From Cyanobacteria bacterium FACHB-471 (lineage in GTDB: Bacteria > Cyanobacteriota > Cyanobacteriia > Elainellales > Elainellaceae), in contig JACJOC010000077.1 in NCBI GenBank assembly GCA_014695345.1, positions 62,001 through 126,000 of the forward strand: a stretch of DNA of 64,000 nt. Direction: 5' to 3'. The notes below the pieces were generated by a model. It was given only the letters and a program-made list of their open reading frames with translations. It was not told where the DNA came from and did not search any database. This document shows positions 1 to 8,312 of the stretch, piece after piece. Both the position numbers and the translations under genes were made by a program. Within the stretch, counting starts at the first letter, position 1; the number at the start of each line of letters is the position of its first letter.

Positions 1-336
1 CGCGCTGGACAAATCAATCAGGTATTTCTAAATTTGTTGAATAATGCTCTGGATGCAGCAGGCAGTAGGGGCGAAATCACAGTCCATACTTGGCACGATT
101 CCAACTCTGTGACGGTCTCGATTCGGGACAATGGAGCGGGAGTTCCTGTGGATATTCAAGCTAGAATCTTTGATCCTTTCTTTACAACCAAAGCAGTAGG
201 ACAAGGTACAGGTTTGGGATTGTCGATTGCTCACCGCATTGTAGTTGAAGGGCATGGCGGTCAGCTTCGCTGTATCAGTCAGCCTGGACAAGGTGCAGAG
301 TTTCAGGTTGAATTGCCGTTGACAGGTCAGTCATGA
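1..336 (+). CDS. Sensor histidine kinase, C-terminal ATPase part (5' truncated by window edge)
   Basis: The reading frame is open from the first base, so the gene begins outside the window. The visible 111 codons form the catalytic half of a HATPase_c domain: an N-box (NQVFLNLLNNALDA), a G1 box (DNGAGV), an F-box (FDPFFTTK) and a G2 box (GTGLGLSIAHRIV). This domain binds ATP and phosphorylates the histidine of the kinase core. The protein ends about 20 residues after the last strand, so there is no C-terminal receiver domain. The partner regulator and the sensor domain cannot be seen. The family call is secure; the specific role is unknown. Confidence 0.93.
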   Translation, partial: RAGQINQVFLNLLNNALDAAGSRGEITVHTWHDSNSVTVSIRDNGAGVPVDIQARIFDPFFTTKAVGQGTGLGLSIAHRIVVEGHGGQLRCISQPGQGAEFQVELPLTGQS

Positions 337-512
337 TTTCGTGACAACATCCTAATAACGAACTGGTACTCTCTTAGGACATCTGTTTTTCGGGTATCTG
401 TTCAATATTTGTTTGGATATTAAAATTGTTTCGGTATCTATCTAAGATTCAACGATTGAGTTAACTACTCAAAGACTAATGCACCCTGAATTTGAAACTG
501 AACTTAGAAAAG

Positions 513-893
513 TTACGCCAGGAGTAGTTTGGAGCGCCAAAGTTCAGCCCGGCAGATGGTTGGGCAGTAGCGCTTGATCAACTCCTTTTGCTCATGGTTG
601 GGGCGTTTTTTGGCAGCGTCATAGCGGGCGATCGCCTCAGCAATATCGTGAGCTTCATTAATGGGTACGCCCAACTCGATCAGCTTGCGCCAGTAGACCG
701 GCACAATTTCTCGCACAATCAGATTGATTGCGATTCTTTTGGCATCATCAAGTGATACACCCAATATCATCAGCTTGCGCCAATCAAAGGGCAGTAGCTT
801 TTTAACGTCAATTGACTCAACACCCTCATCAATGGGTTCAACAGTCTCGACGAGTTCTTCTTCTACATAGGGTCGATCCAGCACGTTCGTCAT
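513..893 (-). CDS. Small hypothetical protein with a duplicated WRKL...G(V) motif
   Basis: A 126-residue protein that I do not recognise. It contains two related segments, FDWRKLMILGVSLDDAKRIA and VYWRKLIELGVPINEAHDIA, each a short helix-turn-helix-like unit with the pattern WRKL-x-x-LGV followed by an A-x-x-IA helix; this points to an internal duplication. The rest is acidic at the N-terminus and basic at the C-terminus. I chose the ATG at 893 because AAAGGA lies 8 bases upstream. The frame can be extended to a TTG at 989, but that would run into the inverted repeats at 982-1014. No signal peptide or membrane segment is visible. Confidence 0.6.
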   Translation of the reverse strand: MTNVLDRPYVEEELVETVEPIDEGVESIDVKKLLPFDWRKLMILGVSLDDAKRIAINLIVREIVPVYWRKLIELGVPINEAHDIAEAIARYDAAKKRPNHEQKELIKRYCPTICRAELWRSKLLLA

Positions 894-981
894 GGGGGCA
901 TCCTTTGGTAAGTGGTAAAGCACTCCGTCGTTATTTCTCTCATACAGATAAGAATCGCAACTTTCCGTGGTGAGCCTGGTG

Positions 982-1036
982 ATTCTCAACTCACAAAAAT
1001 GTGAGAATTGTGAGCTAAATGAGTGATCTTTATCAC
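982..1036. promoter_or_regulatory. Cluster of TGTGA-type inverted repeats, CRP-like operator candidate
   Basis: Three overlapping inverted repeats lie just upstream of the small minus-strand gene. CTCACA (990-995) pairs with TGTGAG (1000-1005). ATTCTCA (982-988) pairs with TGAGAAT (1002-1008). CTCACAA (990-996) can instead pair with TTGTGAG (1008-1014). A separate palindrome, GTGATCTTTATCAC (1023-1036), fits the GTGA-N6-TCAC core of CRP-family sites; cyanobacteria use SYCRP1 and NtcA of this family. Assignment to a particular regulator is inference. Confidence 0.4.
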
Positions 1037-1178
1037 GTCTCAGCTAATTGGCTCAACGCTGGTAGGCAACCGCAGTGCGCCCTTACAGAAATTGATGTGT
1101 CACGAAACTCGTTTAAATCGGTATCAGCTTAAATCGGTATCAGGAAGGAGCGATCGCACTTTTGAACGAGCCAAACAA

Positions 1179-1219
1179 AGCGCCATTTCAGCCGTAAAAA
1201 GTGTGGCTAAAATGGCGCT
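1179..1219 (-). terminator. Rho-independent-like terminator of the porin gene
   Basis: A 15-bp stem: arm 1179-1193 pairs with arm 1205-1219 with one non-Watson-Crick position, which is a G-U wobble in the minus-strand RNA. The loop is 11 nt. On the minus strand it is followed by a T-rich stretch (CTTTGTTTGG). It lies 25 bases after the stop codon of the porin gene. Confidence 0.65.
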
Positions 1220-1243
1220 ATCAAACTCACGTTATTAGCGTGA

Positions 1244-3160
1244 TTAGAAAGTGAAGGTAGTTCTGATAGTGCCGATGACGTAGTCGTCCAAACCGCTATT
1301 TTGGTCCGGAGCCGTAATCCAAACCAAACCAGGAGTAACGGAAATATTGTCGCTGAGCTGTAGCTTGTAGAAGGCTTCAACGTGCAGTGAAGTATCGTTT
1401 TGCAAGGTCGTGTCTGTTTCAAAGCCAGCGCTGCGATAGGTGAGTCCACCATCCAGCCCACCCAGATATGGCTCTACGCCGACAAAGATGCCGCCCAAAT
1501 TGCCTGGCTGAAATAGGTCAGGGAGGGCTATACCTAAGCCGTAGTACCAAATTTCACCCCCTTCAGTGCCAATCAAGGTCAAATCTGTGTAGCCCCCAAA
1601 AGCGTTAATTACTAATCGAGGACTAAGCTGAAGAGATGCTTCGATGCCGTAGGAATTGGTGACAGCAGGCACGTTGCGGTCGATATGCACCAAGTTGGCG
1701 GGAGAGGTGCCGACAAAAATTTCATCTCCAACGCCTAAATCAAAAATCGGATTGTCGGAGGAATGGTAGCCGTGAACGTAGGTTAGACCCAACTGAAAGC
1801 GATCGCTTGGGGTAAACGTAAGCTGCCCCAAGGCGGCATAGTCACCATTAAACAAGCCGCTACCGGGGCTGGGGTCATTAGCTGTCTCAGCCAGGTAACC
1901 TAGACTTAATACAAAAGTGTCGTCCTCATCAAAGGCAAAGTTTAAGGCTGCGCCTGCACCGCCCCCGATTCGATAGATGGGGCTTTCCTGACTGAAGGTG
2001 CTGATTGAGCCACTGCCCCCATCAAAGTCTTCAAAGAAAGGATTGACGGTGCTAAATACATAATCGCTATGGATTCCACCGGTCGCAGAGACGTAGGCGT
2101 TCACGTTTGAACTGATCGGAAAATAGTAGGCAAGCCAATCTAAAACAAAGTCGTTGTCAGTTGCTCCGCCTATTCTGGGCGTAAGGGAACCTTCTGCAGT
2201 GGCCGTCAAATCAGGCGTGCCCGGTGAAAGATCAACGGGAAGCGTTGGCTGCTGTGAGAATTGCCGCGCATTACCTGTGGCAATTCGAGTATATAGGGCA
2301 TCTTCGCCCGTGAAACTGGTTACTAAATCAAGCCGAACTCGATGCTGAAAAACAGTTTGATTATTATCACTGTCGCCAAAGTAATCAGAGACTGAAAAAA
2401 TTGCTTCCCCGACCAGCTTCGTAGTGGTTGAAAACTGGTTTGCTTCTAGCTCAGCGCTTCGAGCTTCCAGGTTGTCAACGCGATCACGTAGGGTGCCTAA
2501 TTCAGCGGCAAATTCGTCCTGCAATCGTATCAAGACATCCAGGTCTGCTTGAGTAGGGAGGTCTTCAACACCTGCTTGCACTAATTCGTTGATCCGATCG
2601 AGGGCGGCGTTTAGACCTGCGGCAAATTCGTAGCGGGTCAACGCCCGGTTGCCCCGAAAGGTGCCGTCAGGATATCCAGCGATGACCCCGTACCTTTCTA
2701 CCAAAGATTGCAAGGCTTGAAATGCCCAATCGGTCGGCTGCACGTCCGAAAGCTGAGAGACGGAGGTAATCTGCGCCATTGAGTCGTTGCCGAAGCGATC
2801 GCCCACTGGCTCCAAATTCTGCTCAACTAGATTCTGCTCAACCGGCTCTTGCTCGGCAAAATCTAGCTCAAATTCATTAACTTCGGTAGAAATTTTATCT
2901 TCGGTAGAAATTTCATCTGCGATCGCAGTTTCTGACGGCACGGGCGAAAGAACCTGTACGATCGGAGTTACAGCAGGGATTGCAGCGGGTGTTATGGGCT
3001 GCTCAGACTCAGAAGAGCCATTGGAGGTCAGGAGTTCAGCATCGGTGACGGGTTTAGCAGGGACGGGCATATCAGCGGCGATCGCCCCTGTCGCAGCCAA
3101 CAAAATTGCTCCAACAACGCTCGACCGAATCAGCAAAGACCACAGTAATTTGAATGCCAT
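1244..3160 (-). CDS. SLH-domain OprB-family outer membrane porin
   Basis: A 638-residue outer membrane protein of the cyanobacterial SLH-OprB type (often called iron uptake porin or carbohydrate-selective porin). A signal peptide of about 29 residues ends near AIAAD. A low-complexity E/V/S-rich linker follows. One SLH domain (about residues 130-190, with DVQPTDWAFQAL and GYPDGTFRGNRALTRYEFA) should anchor the protein to peptidoglycan. A short coiled coil (about 213-243) leads to a beta-barrel of about 390 residues ending in the terminal aromatic TFTF, as expected for BamA-dependent insertion. These porins pass small solutes and ions; the substrate cannot be read here. GAGG lies 10 bases before the ATG. 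Transcription probably ends at the hairpin at 1179-1219. Confidence 0.93.
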   Translation of the reverse strand: MAFKLLWSLLIRSSVVGAILLAATGAIAADMPVPAKPVTDAELLTSNGSSESEQPITPAAIPAVTPIVQVLSPVPSETAIADEISTEDKISTEVNEFELDFAEQEPVEQNLVEQNLEPVGDRFGNDSMAQITSVSQLSDVQPTDWAFQALQSLVERYGVIAGYPDGTFRGNRALTRYEFAAGLNAALDRINELVQAGVEDLPTQADLDVLIRLQDEFAAELGTLRDRVDNLEARSAELEANQFSTTTKLVGEAIFSVSDYFGDSDNNQTVFQHRVRLDLVTSFTGEDALYTRIATGNARQFSQQPTLPVDLSPGTPDLTATAEGSLTPRIGGATDNDFVLDWLAYYFPISSNVNAYVSATGGIHSDYVFSTVNPFFEDFDGGSGSISTFSQESPIYRIGGGAGAALNFAFDEDDTFVLSLGYLAETANDPSPGSGLFNGDYAALGQLTFTPSDRFQLGLTYVHGYHSSDNPIFDLGVGDEIFVGTSPANLVHIDRNVPAVTNSYGIEASLQLSPRLVINAFGGYTDLTLIGTEGGEIWYYGLGIALPDLFQPGNLGGIFVGVEPYLGGLDGGLTYRSAGFETDTTLQNDTSLHVEAFYKLQLSDNISVTPGLVWITAPDQNSGLDDYVIGTIRTTFTF

Positions 3161-3365
3161 TTGTTCAGCACCTCACAGGTAAAGGGGGTGTGGAATGGGA
3201 AATGGGAAGTGGGACGTAGAATAAGCCTTGCCCAAATCCCAAAATCCTCAATTTTTCCTCTCCCAAAGAGTCTACGGTGTATACGCTGTGTATACTCCGC
3301 AACTCAAAGGGTAATAATCGTTTGAAACGCAGTTCAGCTTTGCGTTCAGCTTCAATGACTCAGTG

Positions 3366-5906
3366 CTAGCTGCCTATTCTGCCTTCACGGTTCCTGTTGG
3401 AAATAGACACCTCATCCCATCTCTTCTTCTTCTTGTTTTCAGGTAAGAAGTATTTGGAACCCGGTTGGAGCGTTAGCCTGACTGTCTCAGTAGCTTCTTG
3501 AAACTGCGTATCTGCTATGGGTCTGACGACGATGTTGTCGTGCCGTTTGCCTTCAGGAATGTGTACCCAGGTGCGATTGGGGTCTAAAACGAAATCTCGT
3601 GTGCCGTCACTGCGCTCCGTCGTTCCACTAATGGCATAGTGGACTGTTACCCCTCCTGAAGGGGCCTTCTGACTCAGTCGAATCTGAAATGTGCCGTTGT
3701 CTCCAGGTTCTACAACTTGACCATTGACGATGAAGGGTTCTTCTGCGCTGTCGTCGATCGCTTCGATCTCTGCCAACATCCGAGATGAAATGGTTCGATC
3801 TTTGATTCGCACAGTATCGGCATATTCCCTACCGAGGTCATAACCTGTGCTGCGCAACAGGGTCATGATCACATACTCGTATCCCTCGCTACCGAGGCGG
3901 TCGGCAAGGGGTACGACTGTAATTCTGACTCTGTCTTTGCCAGGAGCAATCGCCAAGGTATTCTCCGCAATCAGGTTGCCCGATTCATCTTTCAGCACAT
4001 AGTCGCTGCCCCGACGAGCATCACCCGATAACCTGAATCTTACTGTCAGTCCTGAATGGGCAACTGCCGACCGAACGCTAATTAGGAATGCGCCTACCTG
4101 TTGCGGAGTAGCAGCCTGACCTGGAGCAGGTTCTTCCGCTTCATCATCAATCGCCCGCAGCGTGACGATGGGTTTTGAAGGGGCAACATAATCTTTGATC
4201 ACGACCTCATCCCTCAAAGGTCTGCCGCGCTGGTAAGCAGGGTCATTATTGAGTGTGAGAATGACCGTTTCGTCAGGCTCTCGAACGGGTCGGTTGCGTT
4301 GATTGCGATCGCCAACTGGCACTACCGCAATCCTGACTTCGCTTTGCCCTGCTGGGATAATGACGCTATTGGCTGCCAGCCAATCCTGAAGCGCCCCATT
4401 AGCAGCCTTAAGCCTTAAACGATAATCCGTGTTCAGAGTTGCTGTCCCTTCGGGTGGGCGAAACTTGACCGTCAGAGGTCTTCGCAAATTTTGTCCGACC
4501 CGCCTAATAGTAAATTCGCCCATATCTTCAGGTAGGGCGGCTTGTCCGGGGGCTGGCTCTTTTGCTTCAGGAATCGTCGCCCGGATCGTTACCACGGGTA
4601 GCGGCGGCACAAAATCAATGATCTTGATCTCAGCTTCTGTTTTGTCAGCCAAATCATAATCTAGCCCATCAATCAGCGTCAGAATTACGCTTTCTTGTTC
4701 TTCGGTAAATTCATCGCTGAAGGGTACGACTGCAATCTTGACCTCTTTTTGCCCCGCTGGAATTGTGACGCTGTTCGTTAACCAATCGCCTTGGGGATTA
4801 CCGTTTGCGTCTTTCAGCTTCAGGCGATAGTCATTGTTTTGAGCACCTGCACCGATGGTGGCTTGTCCGCCAGTTTGAAAATTGACAACGAGGGGTTTGT
4901 TAGAAGTTTTGTCTCCGGTCAGCCTGACGGTAAATTCGCCCATTTGAGCAGGAACCGCAACCTGTCCTGGTGCAGGCTCCTGAGCATCTTTACCGGCCTC
5001 GATCTCAACCTTGGGATCAAATGGAATCGAGGTCGTAATTCTAAATCTAGCTCCGGACGTGTGACGCTCTGCGTAAAACAGGTCAAAAGAATATTCTTTG
5101 CCAAACTCCAGGAGAGGCTTAGTGCCATTGGGATCAATTTCATCCTGATCGTTCAGCTTTAAATCGCCCAGACGCACTCGTCCATCTAGCGAGCTATGAA
5201 CGCCGCCCAGATCAATCACCAGTTTGCCTGCAATAAATACCCACAGGTCATCGTCGCCTCGGAACTCAAAAGTCCAGTTTTCGGCTCCTGGTTTGTAGGC
5301 AAAGGTGTGGTGTAGCTCAAGCGTAAAGTGATAGGTATGGGGCAACAGTTTGTTTTGGCGATCGCGCCACTCAGTCTGTCCACCCCGGGCATCCGCAAAT
5401 ATTGTTCTTAGAGACGTGCTACCTGAGGCGGTGGGAATGCGTCGCCACTCAAAGCCCTCTGTGTTCAGCCACGTAACCTGAGGTTGTCCCTGATCTGTTC
5501 TAACAAAAAGGTTTTCCTCATCCAGCGGGAAAAAAGCTTCAGAACTGTATTCAAAAACACCAGGTTGCCCCGCTTTCTCCGCTAGGGGCAAGATAATTTT
5601 TTGTTCACTGTTGCCATAGCTGGTATCCGTAACTCCGTAGGTAGTAAACCACTGATTGAAGCTTGCTTCGCTGCTGACTGTACCTTGAGACTGCCCAGAA
5701 TATTGAGGCTTAAACAAGCCATCCTCTTCGTTTTTGCGTAACGTTGATTTGACAATGCCTTTAACTGCACCAGTCGTACGCGCATTCTCAAACTCAAAAT
5801 CTGGGTGTCCACCTGGAATGTTGACATAATCAGCCGTACCACCAGGAGTCATTCCACGTCGGGGCACGAACTTACGGACAATTGCTTCTAACTTTTGTTC
5901 TGTCAT
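3366..5906 (-). CDS. Fibro-slime/PA14-like domain protein with four Calx-beta repeats
   Basis: An 846-residue multidomain protein, probably a surface or extracellular adhesin. Residues about 80-295 resemble the fibro-slime (PA14-like) domain: RGDDDLWVFIAGKLVIDLGG at 216-235, then a LFYAERHTSGARFRI strand. Four Calx-beta-like repeats follow (about 300-430, 440-570, 580-700 and 710-835). Three of them open with an EEPAPGQ-type linker and contain the ExVxLTL strand; these domains usually bind Ca2+. I see no N-terminal signal peptide and no membrane anchor, so export would have to be type I or another non-Sec route. GAGG lies 13 bases upstream of the ATG. A 23-base inverted repeat and a 17-base palindrome lie in the long spacer upstream. 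The fibro-slime name follows the Myxococcus/Fibrobacter family; the cellular role is not known. Confidence 0.85.
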   Translation of the reverse strand: MTEQKLEAIVRKFVPRRGMTPGGTADYVNIPGGHPDFEFENARTTGAVKGIVKSTLRKNEEDGLFKPQYSGQSQGTVSSEASFNQWFTTYGVTDTSYGNSEQKIILPLAEKAGQPGVFEYSSEAFFPLDEENLFVRTDQGQPQVTWLNTEGFEWRRIPTASGSTSLRTIFADARGGQTEWRDRQNKLLPHTYHFTLELHHTFAYKPGAENWTFEFRGDDDLWVFIAGKLVIDLGGVHSSLDGRVRLGDLKLNDQDEIDPNGTKPLLEFGKEYSFDLFYAERHTSGARFRITTSIPFDPKVEIEAGKDAQEPAPGQVAVPAQMGEFTVRLTGDKTSNKPLVVNFQTGGQATIGAGAQNNDYRLKLKDANGNPQGDWLTNSVTIPAGQKEVKIAVVPFSDEFTEEQESVILTLIDGLDYDLADKTEAEIKIIDFVPPLPVVTIRATIPEAKEPAPGQAALPEDMGEFTIRRVGQNLRRPLTVKFRPPEGTATLNTDYRLRLKAANGALQDWLAANSVIIPAGQSEVRIAVVPVGDRNQRNRPVREPDETVILTLNNDPAYQRGRPLRDEVVIKDYVAPSKPIVTLRAIDDEAEEPAPGQAATPQQVGAFLISVRSAVAHSGLTVRFRLSGDARRGSDYVLKDESGNLIAENTLAIAPGKDRVRITVVPLADRLGSEGYEYVIMTLLRSTGYDLGREYADTVRIKDRTISSRMLAEIEAIDDSAEEPFIVNGQVVEPGDNGTFQIRLSQKAPSGGVTVHYAISGTTERSDGTRDFVLDPNRTWVHIPEGKRHDNIVVRPIADTQFQEATETVRLTLQPGSKYFLPENKKKKRWDEVSISNRNREGRIGS

Positions 5907-6430
5907 TAGGGGGGCACCTCTGCTAAGAACATTTGCTTAGACTTACACCACAACTCGCACTCGTAGAATTGCGGAAAAGGATGGATGTAATCTTTGCAAT
6001 AGGACAGCTAATGTATTCCTAAGAGGATGAGGAATATCAGTAAAATTCCTGGAATTTGAAAAATTTTAGACTTTCTACAGAATGCATTCCAGAACAACAT
6101 TCTCCAGATAAAAGGGGTTGTTGTCTGTAGCAATTGCTGAAGGGCTCAGCAGAGATACTGAACCAAAAGCGATCTTTAGAGCTATCGTCTAACTGGAAGT
6201 ACTTGGGACTGGGCAAGCGTTGATCTGTCCCTACAGGAATAGAAACTGATAGAAAATCTCCTGATGTTAGAGGGACTAAGACAAATACCTAGACAAGCAG
6301 GATAAGCTGCTGAAATCAGAACTTTTTGTTGAAGAAGCTCTAGATTTGCAGATCGATAAAAGTAGTAGTGACTATAGGGAAATTTTCCCTAACAATCAAG
6401 TTTTTATATACAAAGCTTTCTAATGAAAAA
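5907..6430. other. 524-base AT-rich intergenic region with palindromes
   Basis: No convincing gene is visible on either strand. It contains three symmetrical sites: TATTCCT/AGGAATA (6014-6020 and 6030-6036, 9-nt loop), the 10-bp palindrome GAATGCATTC (6080-6089), and TAGGGAAATTTTCCCTA (6375-6391, 8-bp arms around one base). The first two lie upstream of the fibro-slime gene and may be operators; the third is 3' of padR. Function is unproven. Confidence 0.4.
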
Positions 6431-6440
6431 GTCGCTTGTA

Positions 6441-6463
6441 AGGGCTTTGAACGGCAAAGCCCT
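6441..6463 (-). terminator. Hairpin terminator downstream of padR
   Basis: AGGGCTTTG (6441-6449) and CAAAGCCCT (6455-6463) form a perfect 9-bp stem with a 5-nt loop, extendable with flanking GTAAG/CTCAC-type pairing. Read on the minus strand, it lies about 95 bases after the padR stop and is followed by ACAAGCGACTTTTTC. Confidence 0.55.
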
Positions 6464-6558
6464 CACAAAAGCGAACGGGTAGCTCTTAGGTATAAGGGGC
6501 GATCGCACCATACGTTTCGTCCGTTGTGGTAGAAGTTTGCCTCAATCCAGTGGTTTTG

Positions 6559-6927
6559 CTACCGCTGAAGGCTTGGCGTTTTCCCCAGAGCATAGTCGCG
6601 CCAGAGACGAGCCAACTCTTGAGCTTGGTGCGTCCAATCGGGATGAACCTGATACATGCGGCGGGGTCGTCCCCGTCCTTCAACTTTTTTCCAATAGCCT
6701 GTAATTGCAGCCTTGTCTTCCAAAAACTTCAAAGCGCTATACAAGACGGTATCAGAAAGGCGATAGACAGGATATTCAGTTTCTAGCAGTTGAATCAGTT
6801 CAGTGCCGTAAGAATCCTGTCGCAGTAAAACGGCCAATACATAGCAAACCGCCAGTTCTTTATTGAGATAAAACGGAGGTGGATTGCGGAAAAACTGATA
6901 GATATCTTCAAACGTCATATGGCTCAT
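6559..6927 (-). CDS. PadR-family winged-helix transcriptional regulator
   Basis: A 122-residue DNA-binding protein. The N-terminal half carries the PadR winged helix: a helix with the YVLAVLLRQDSYGTEL pattern, then YRLSDTVLYSALKFLEDKAAI (recognition helix) and the wing KVEGRGRPRRMY with the conserved GRPR turn. A short C-terminal helix (QELARLWRDYALG) replaces the longer dimerisation domain of classical PadR, so this is the short subclass (PadR-s2-like). Such proteins usually repress and often respond to small aromatic or cationic ligands. Start: ATG at 6927 (MSHM), with a second ATG three codons in. The gene is monocistronic with no obvious target beside it; the fibro-slime and NTF2-like genes are the nearest. 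The family call is firm; ligand and regulon are unknown. Confidence 0.88.
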   Translation of the reverse strand: MSHMTFEDIYQFFRNPPPFYLNKELAVCYVLAVLLRQDSYGTELIQLLETEYPVYRLSDTVLYSALKFLEDKAAITGYWKKVEGRGRPRRMYQVHPDWTHQAQELARLWRDYALGKTPSLQR

Positions 6928-7400
6928 CCAGACCCATGATCAATCAATCAGGAACAAGCAATTACTTCACGCACAGTAAGAGACGAGTGGGGGCCATTCA
7001 TTACCGCGTTCCACAGTATAAAATCTGGGAAACAATGAAGTTTTTAGAAGGTAAAACTAACTGCCTGCGAGTTAACCTCGTCGTGTAAAACCCTCCTAAA
7101 TGGTTTAGGAAACAGACCTTAGCTTTCTAACATGAAATAGATGCACAGCTTACTTACAAACAATTCAGTACTCATCCAACGACTCAAATAGAGCAACCTA
7201 AACAGAACTTTGAAAAAATCTTCAGAGGTTTTTCCCAAGTCAGTTTCAAGTGCTGAGTGGGCATGATAGTACAGGTTGATTCGTGGCAGAGTTAGCGTGT
7301 TTTGAAATGGAGCTTAAGTAAGATTAACTTCTGCTCAAGGTAGATGAGTTTGCTGAACGCTACAGACAATTCTAGTCACATGATCAGGCGTTCGTCTGCC
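6928..7400. other. 473-base intergenic region, one palindrome
   Basis: No supported gene. TCCTAAA (7094-7100) and TTTAGGA (7104-7110) form a perfect 7-bp inverted repeat with a 3-nt centre, a candidate operator between padR and the NTF2-like gene. I see no classical PadR ATGT-N8-ACAT site. The rest shows no clear signal. Confidence 0.3.
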
Positions 7401-7868
7401 CTATTGAGCCTTCGTTTGCCAGACTTCATAAAGAATTTTTCCTTGCTCATCAATTCGAACTTCGTAGAAAAGATGAAGTTGTTGATTAGAGCTTGCATTT
7501 GACTTGGAAATAACCACAATTTCTGCTTTAACGGTGCGATCGCTACTGTTCTGTTCAACAATACGACTGCTTTCAATTTGATATTTCTTAAAAAAGGTCT
7601 GCCAGTTCTGATAAATTTGGCTCCCCTGATACCTTCCTCTTAATGAACCGTGAGTCCATAACAGGACAGCATCCTGGCTATATTGCTGGACAGTTCTATC
7701 AGCATTTCGAGAGGCGATCGCATCCCAGTGATTTTGAACAATGGTGAGTGGATCTGCCAGGACTGACCGTTGGTAAACAGTTAAACTGCCAACCAAGGCG
7801 ATCGCACAAGTTCCGCAGGTCAGATGCCAGATGAGGATAGAGTTTCGAAGTAATTTAAGTAGCTTCAT
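7401..7868 (-). CDS. Exported NTF2-like (SnoaL-fold) protein
   Basis: A 155-residue protein with an N-terminal signal peptide or anchor (residues 1-38, hydrophobic core about 11-30, possible cleavage after VLA). The remainder fits an NTF2/SnoaL-like cone fold: an initial helix VQNHWDAIASRNADRTVQQY, a strand with DAVLLWTHGS, the helix YQNWQTFFKKY, and two or three long C-terminal strands (VKAEIVVISK, HLFYEVRIDEQG, LYEVWQTK). Many such proteins are binding scaffolds or small enzymes; no catalytic residues can be assigned here. GAAGG lies 8 bases before the ATG. It is divergent from the glycosyltransferase at 8313. The family call is moderately sure; the function is unknown. Confidence 0.72.
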   Translation of the reverse strand: MKLLKLLRNSILIWHLTCGTCAIALVGSLTVYQRSVLADPLTIVQNHWDAIASRNADRTVQQYSQDAVLLWTHGSLRGRYQGSQIYQNWQTFFKKYQIESSRIVEQNSSDRTVKAEIVVISKSNASSNQQLHLFYEVRIDEQGKILYEVWQTKAQ

Positions 7869-8312
7869 AGGTCCGCCTTCAACTTTTTCCCCTAAGCATA
7901 AACACTCATGACGATTAATTTCATCAAAAGTTCTTAATCACGATTAGCAGGTCAGTATTATCAAGTAAATGTGAAGTAAGGTCGCTGGTTCAAGTATGAA
8001 GCTTCAGTGAAGAAAAACTGACAATTCATACTATATAGCGATGCTTAGACAGCCCTTCAGCTCATTAGTCACAACTCTGGACTAATCAGTCACCCCACAG
8101 TACCTCGATACTCTCTAATGCTTAGTTCTCAATTAAGAAGAGGTTTTTACCTTAGCAGTTCAAGTGATTAGAGTGGTTTGCCTTGTAAGGCAATTCTCAG
8201 CTTTCCTAAATCAGACCGGAGTAAAAAGCTTATTTAGGCAGCATTCTATCTATCTGAATATTAGTGAAACCTGCTATAAAACTTTCACAAAGAAAAATTA
8301 AGAGATACAAGC
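7869..8312. other. 444-base divergent intergenic region with a near-perfect palindrome
   Basis: This region separates the divergent NTF2-like and glycosyltransferase genes and should hold both promoters. TTGCCTT (8178-8184) and AAGGCAA (8187-8193) form a 16-base palindrome with a 2-nt centre, about 120 bases before the glycosyltransferase start. A TGCTATAAA extended -10-like sequence lies at about 8271-8279, some 35 bases upstream of that start. No gene was found. Confidence 0.35.

Noticed and set aside
1023-1238. Plus-strand 71-codon frame
   Set aside because: It spans the porin terminator hairpin and the CRP-like palindrome and has no protein-like pattern or RBS.
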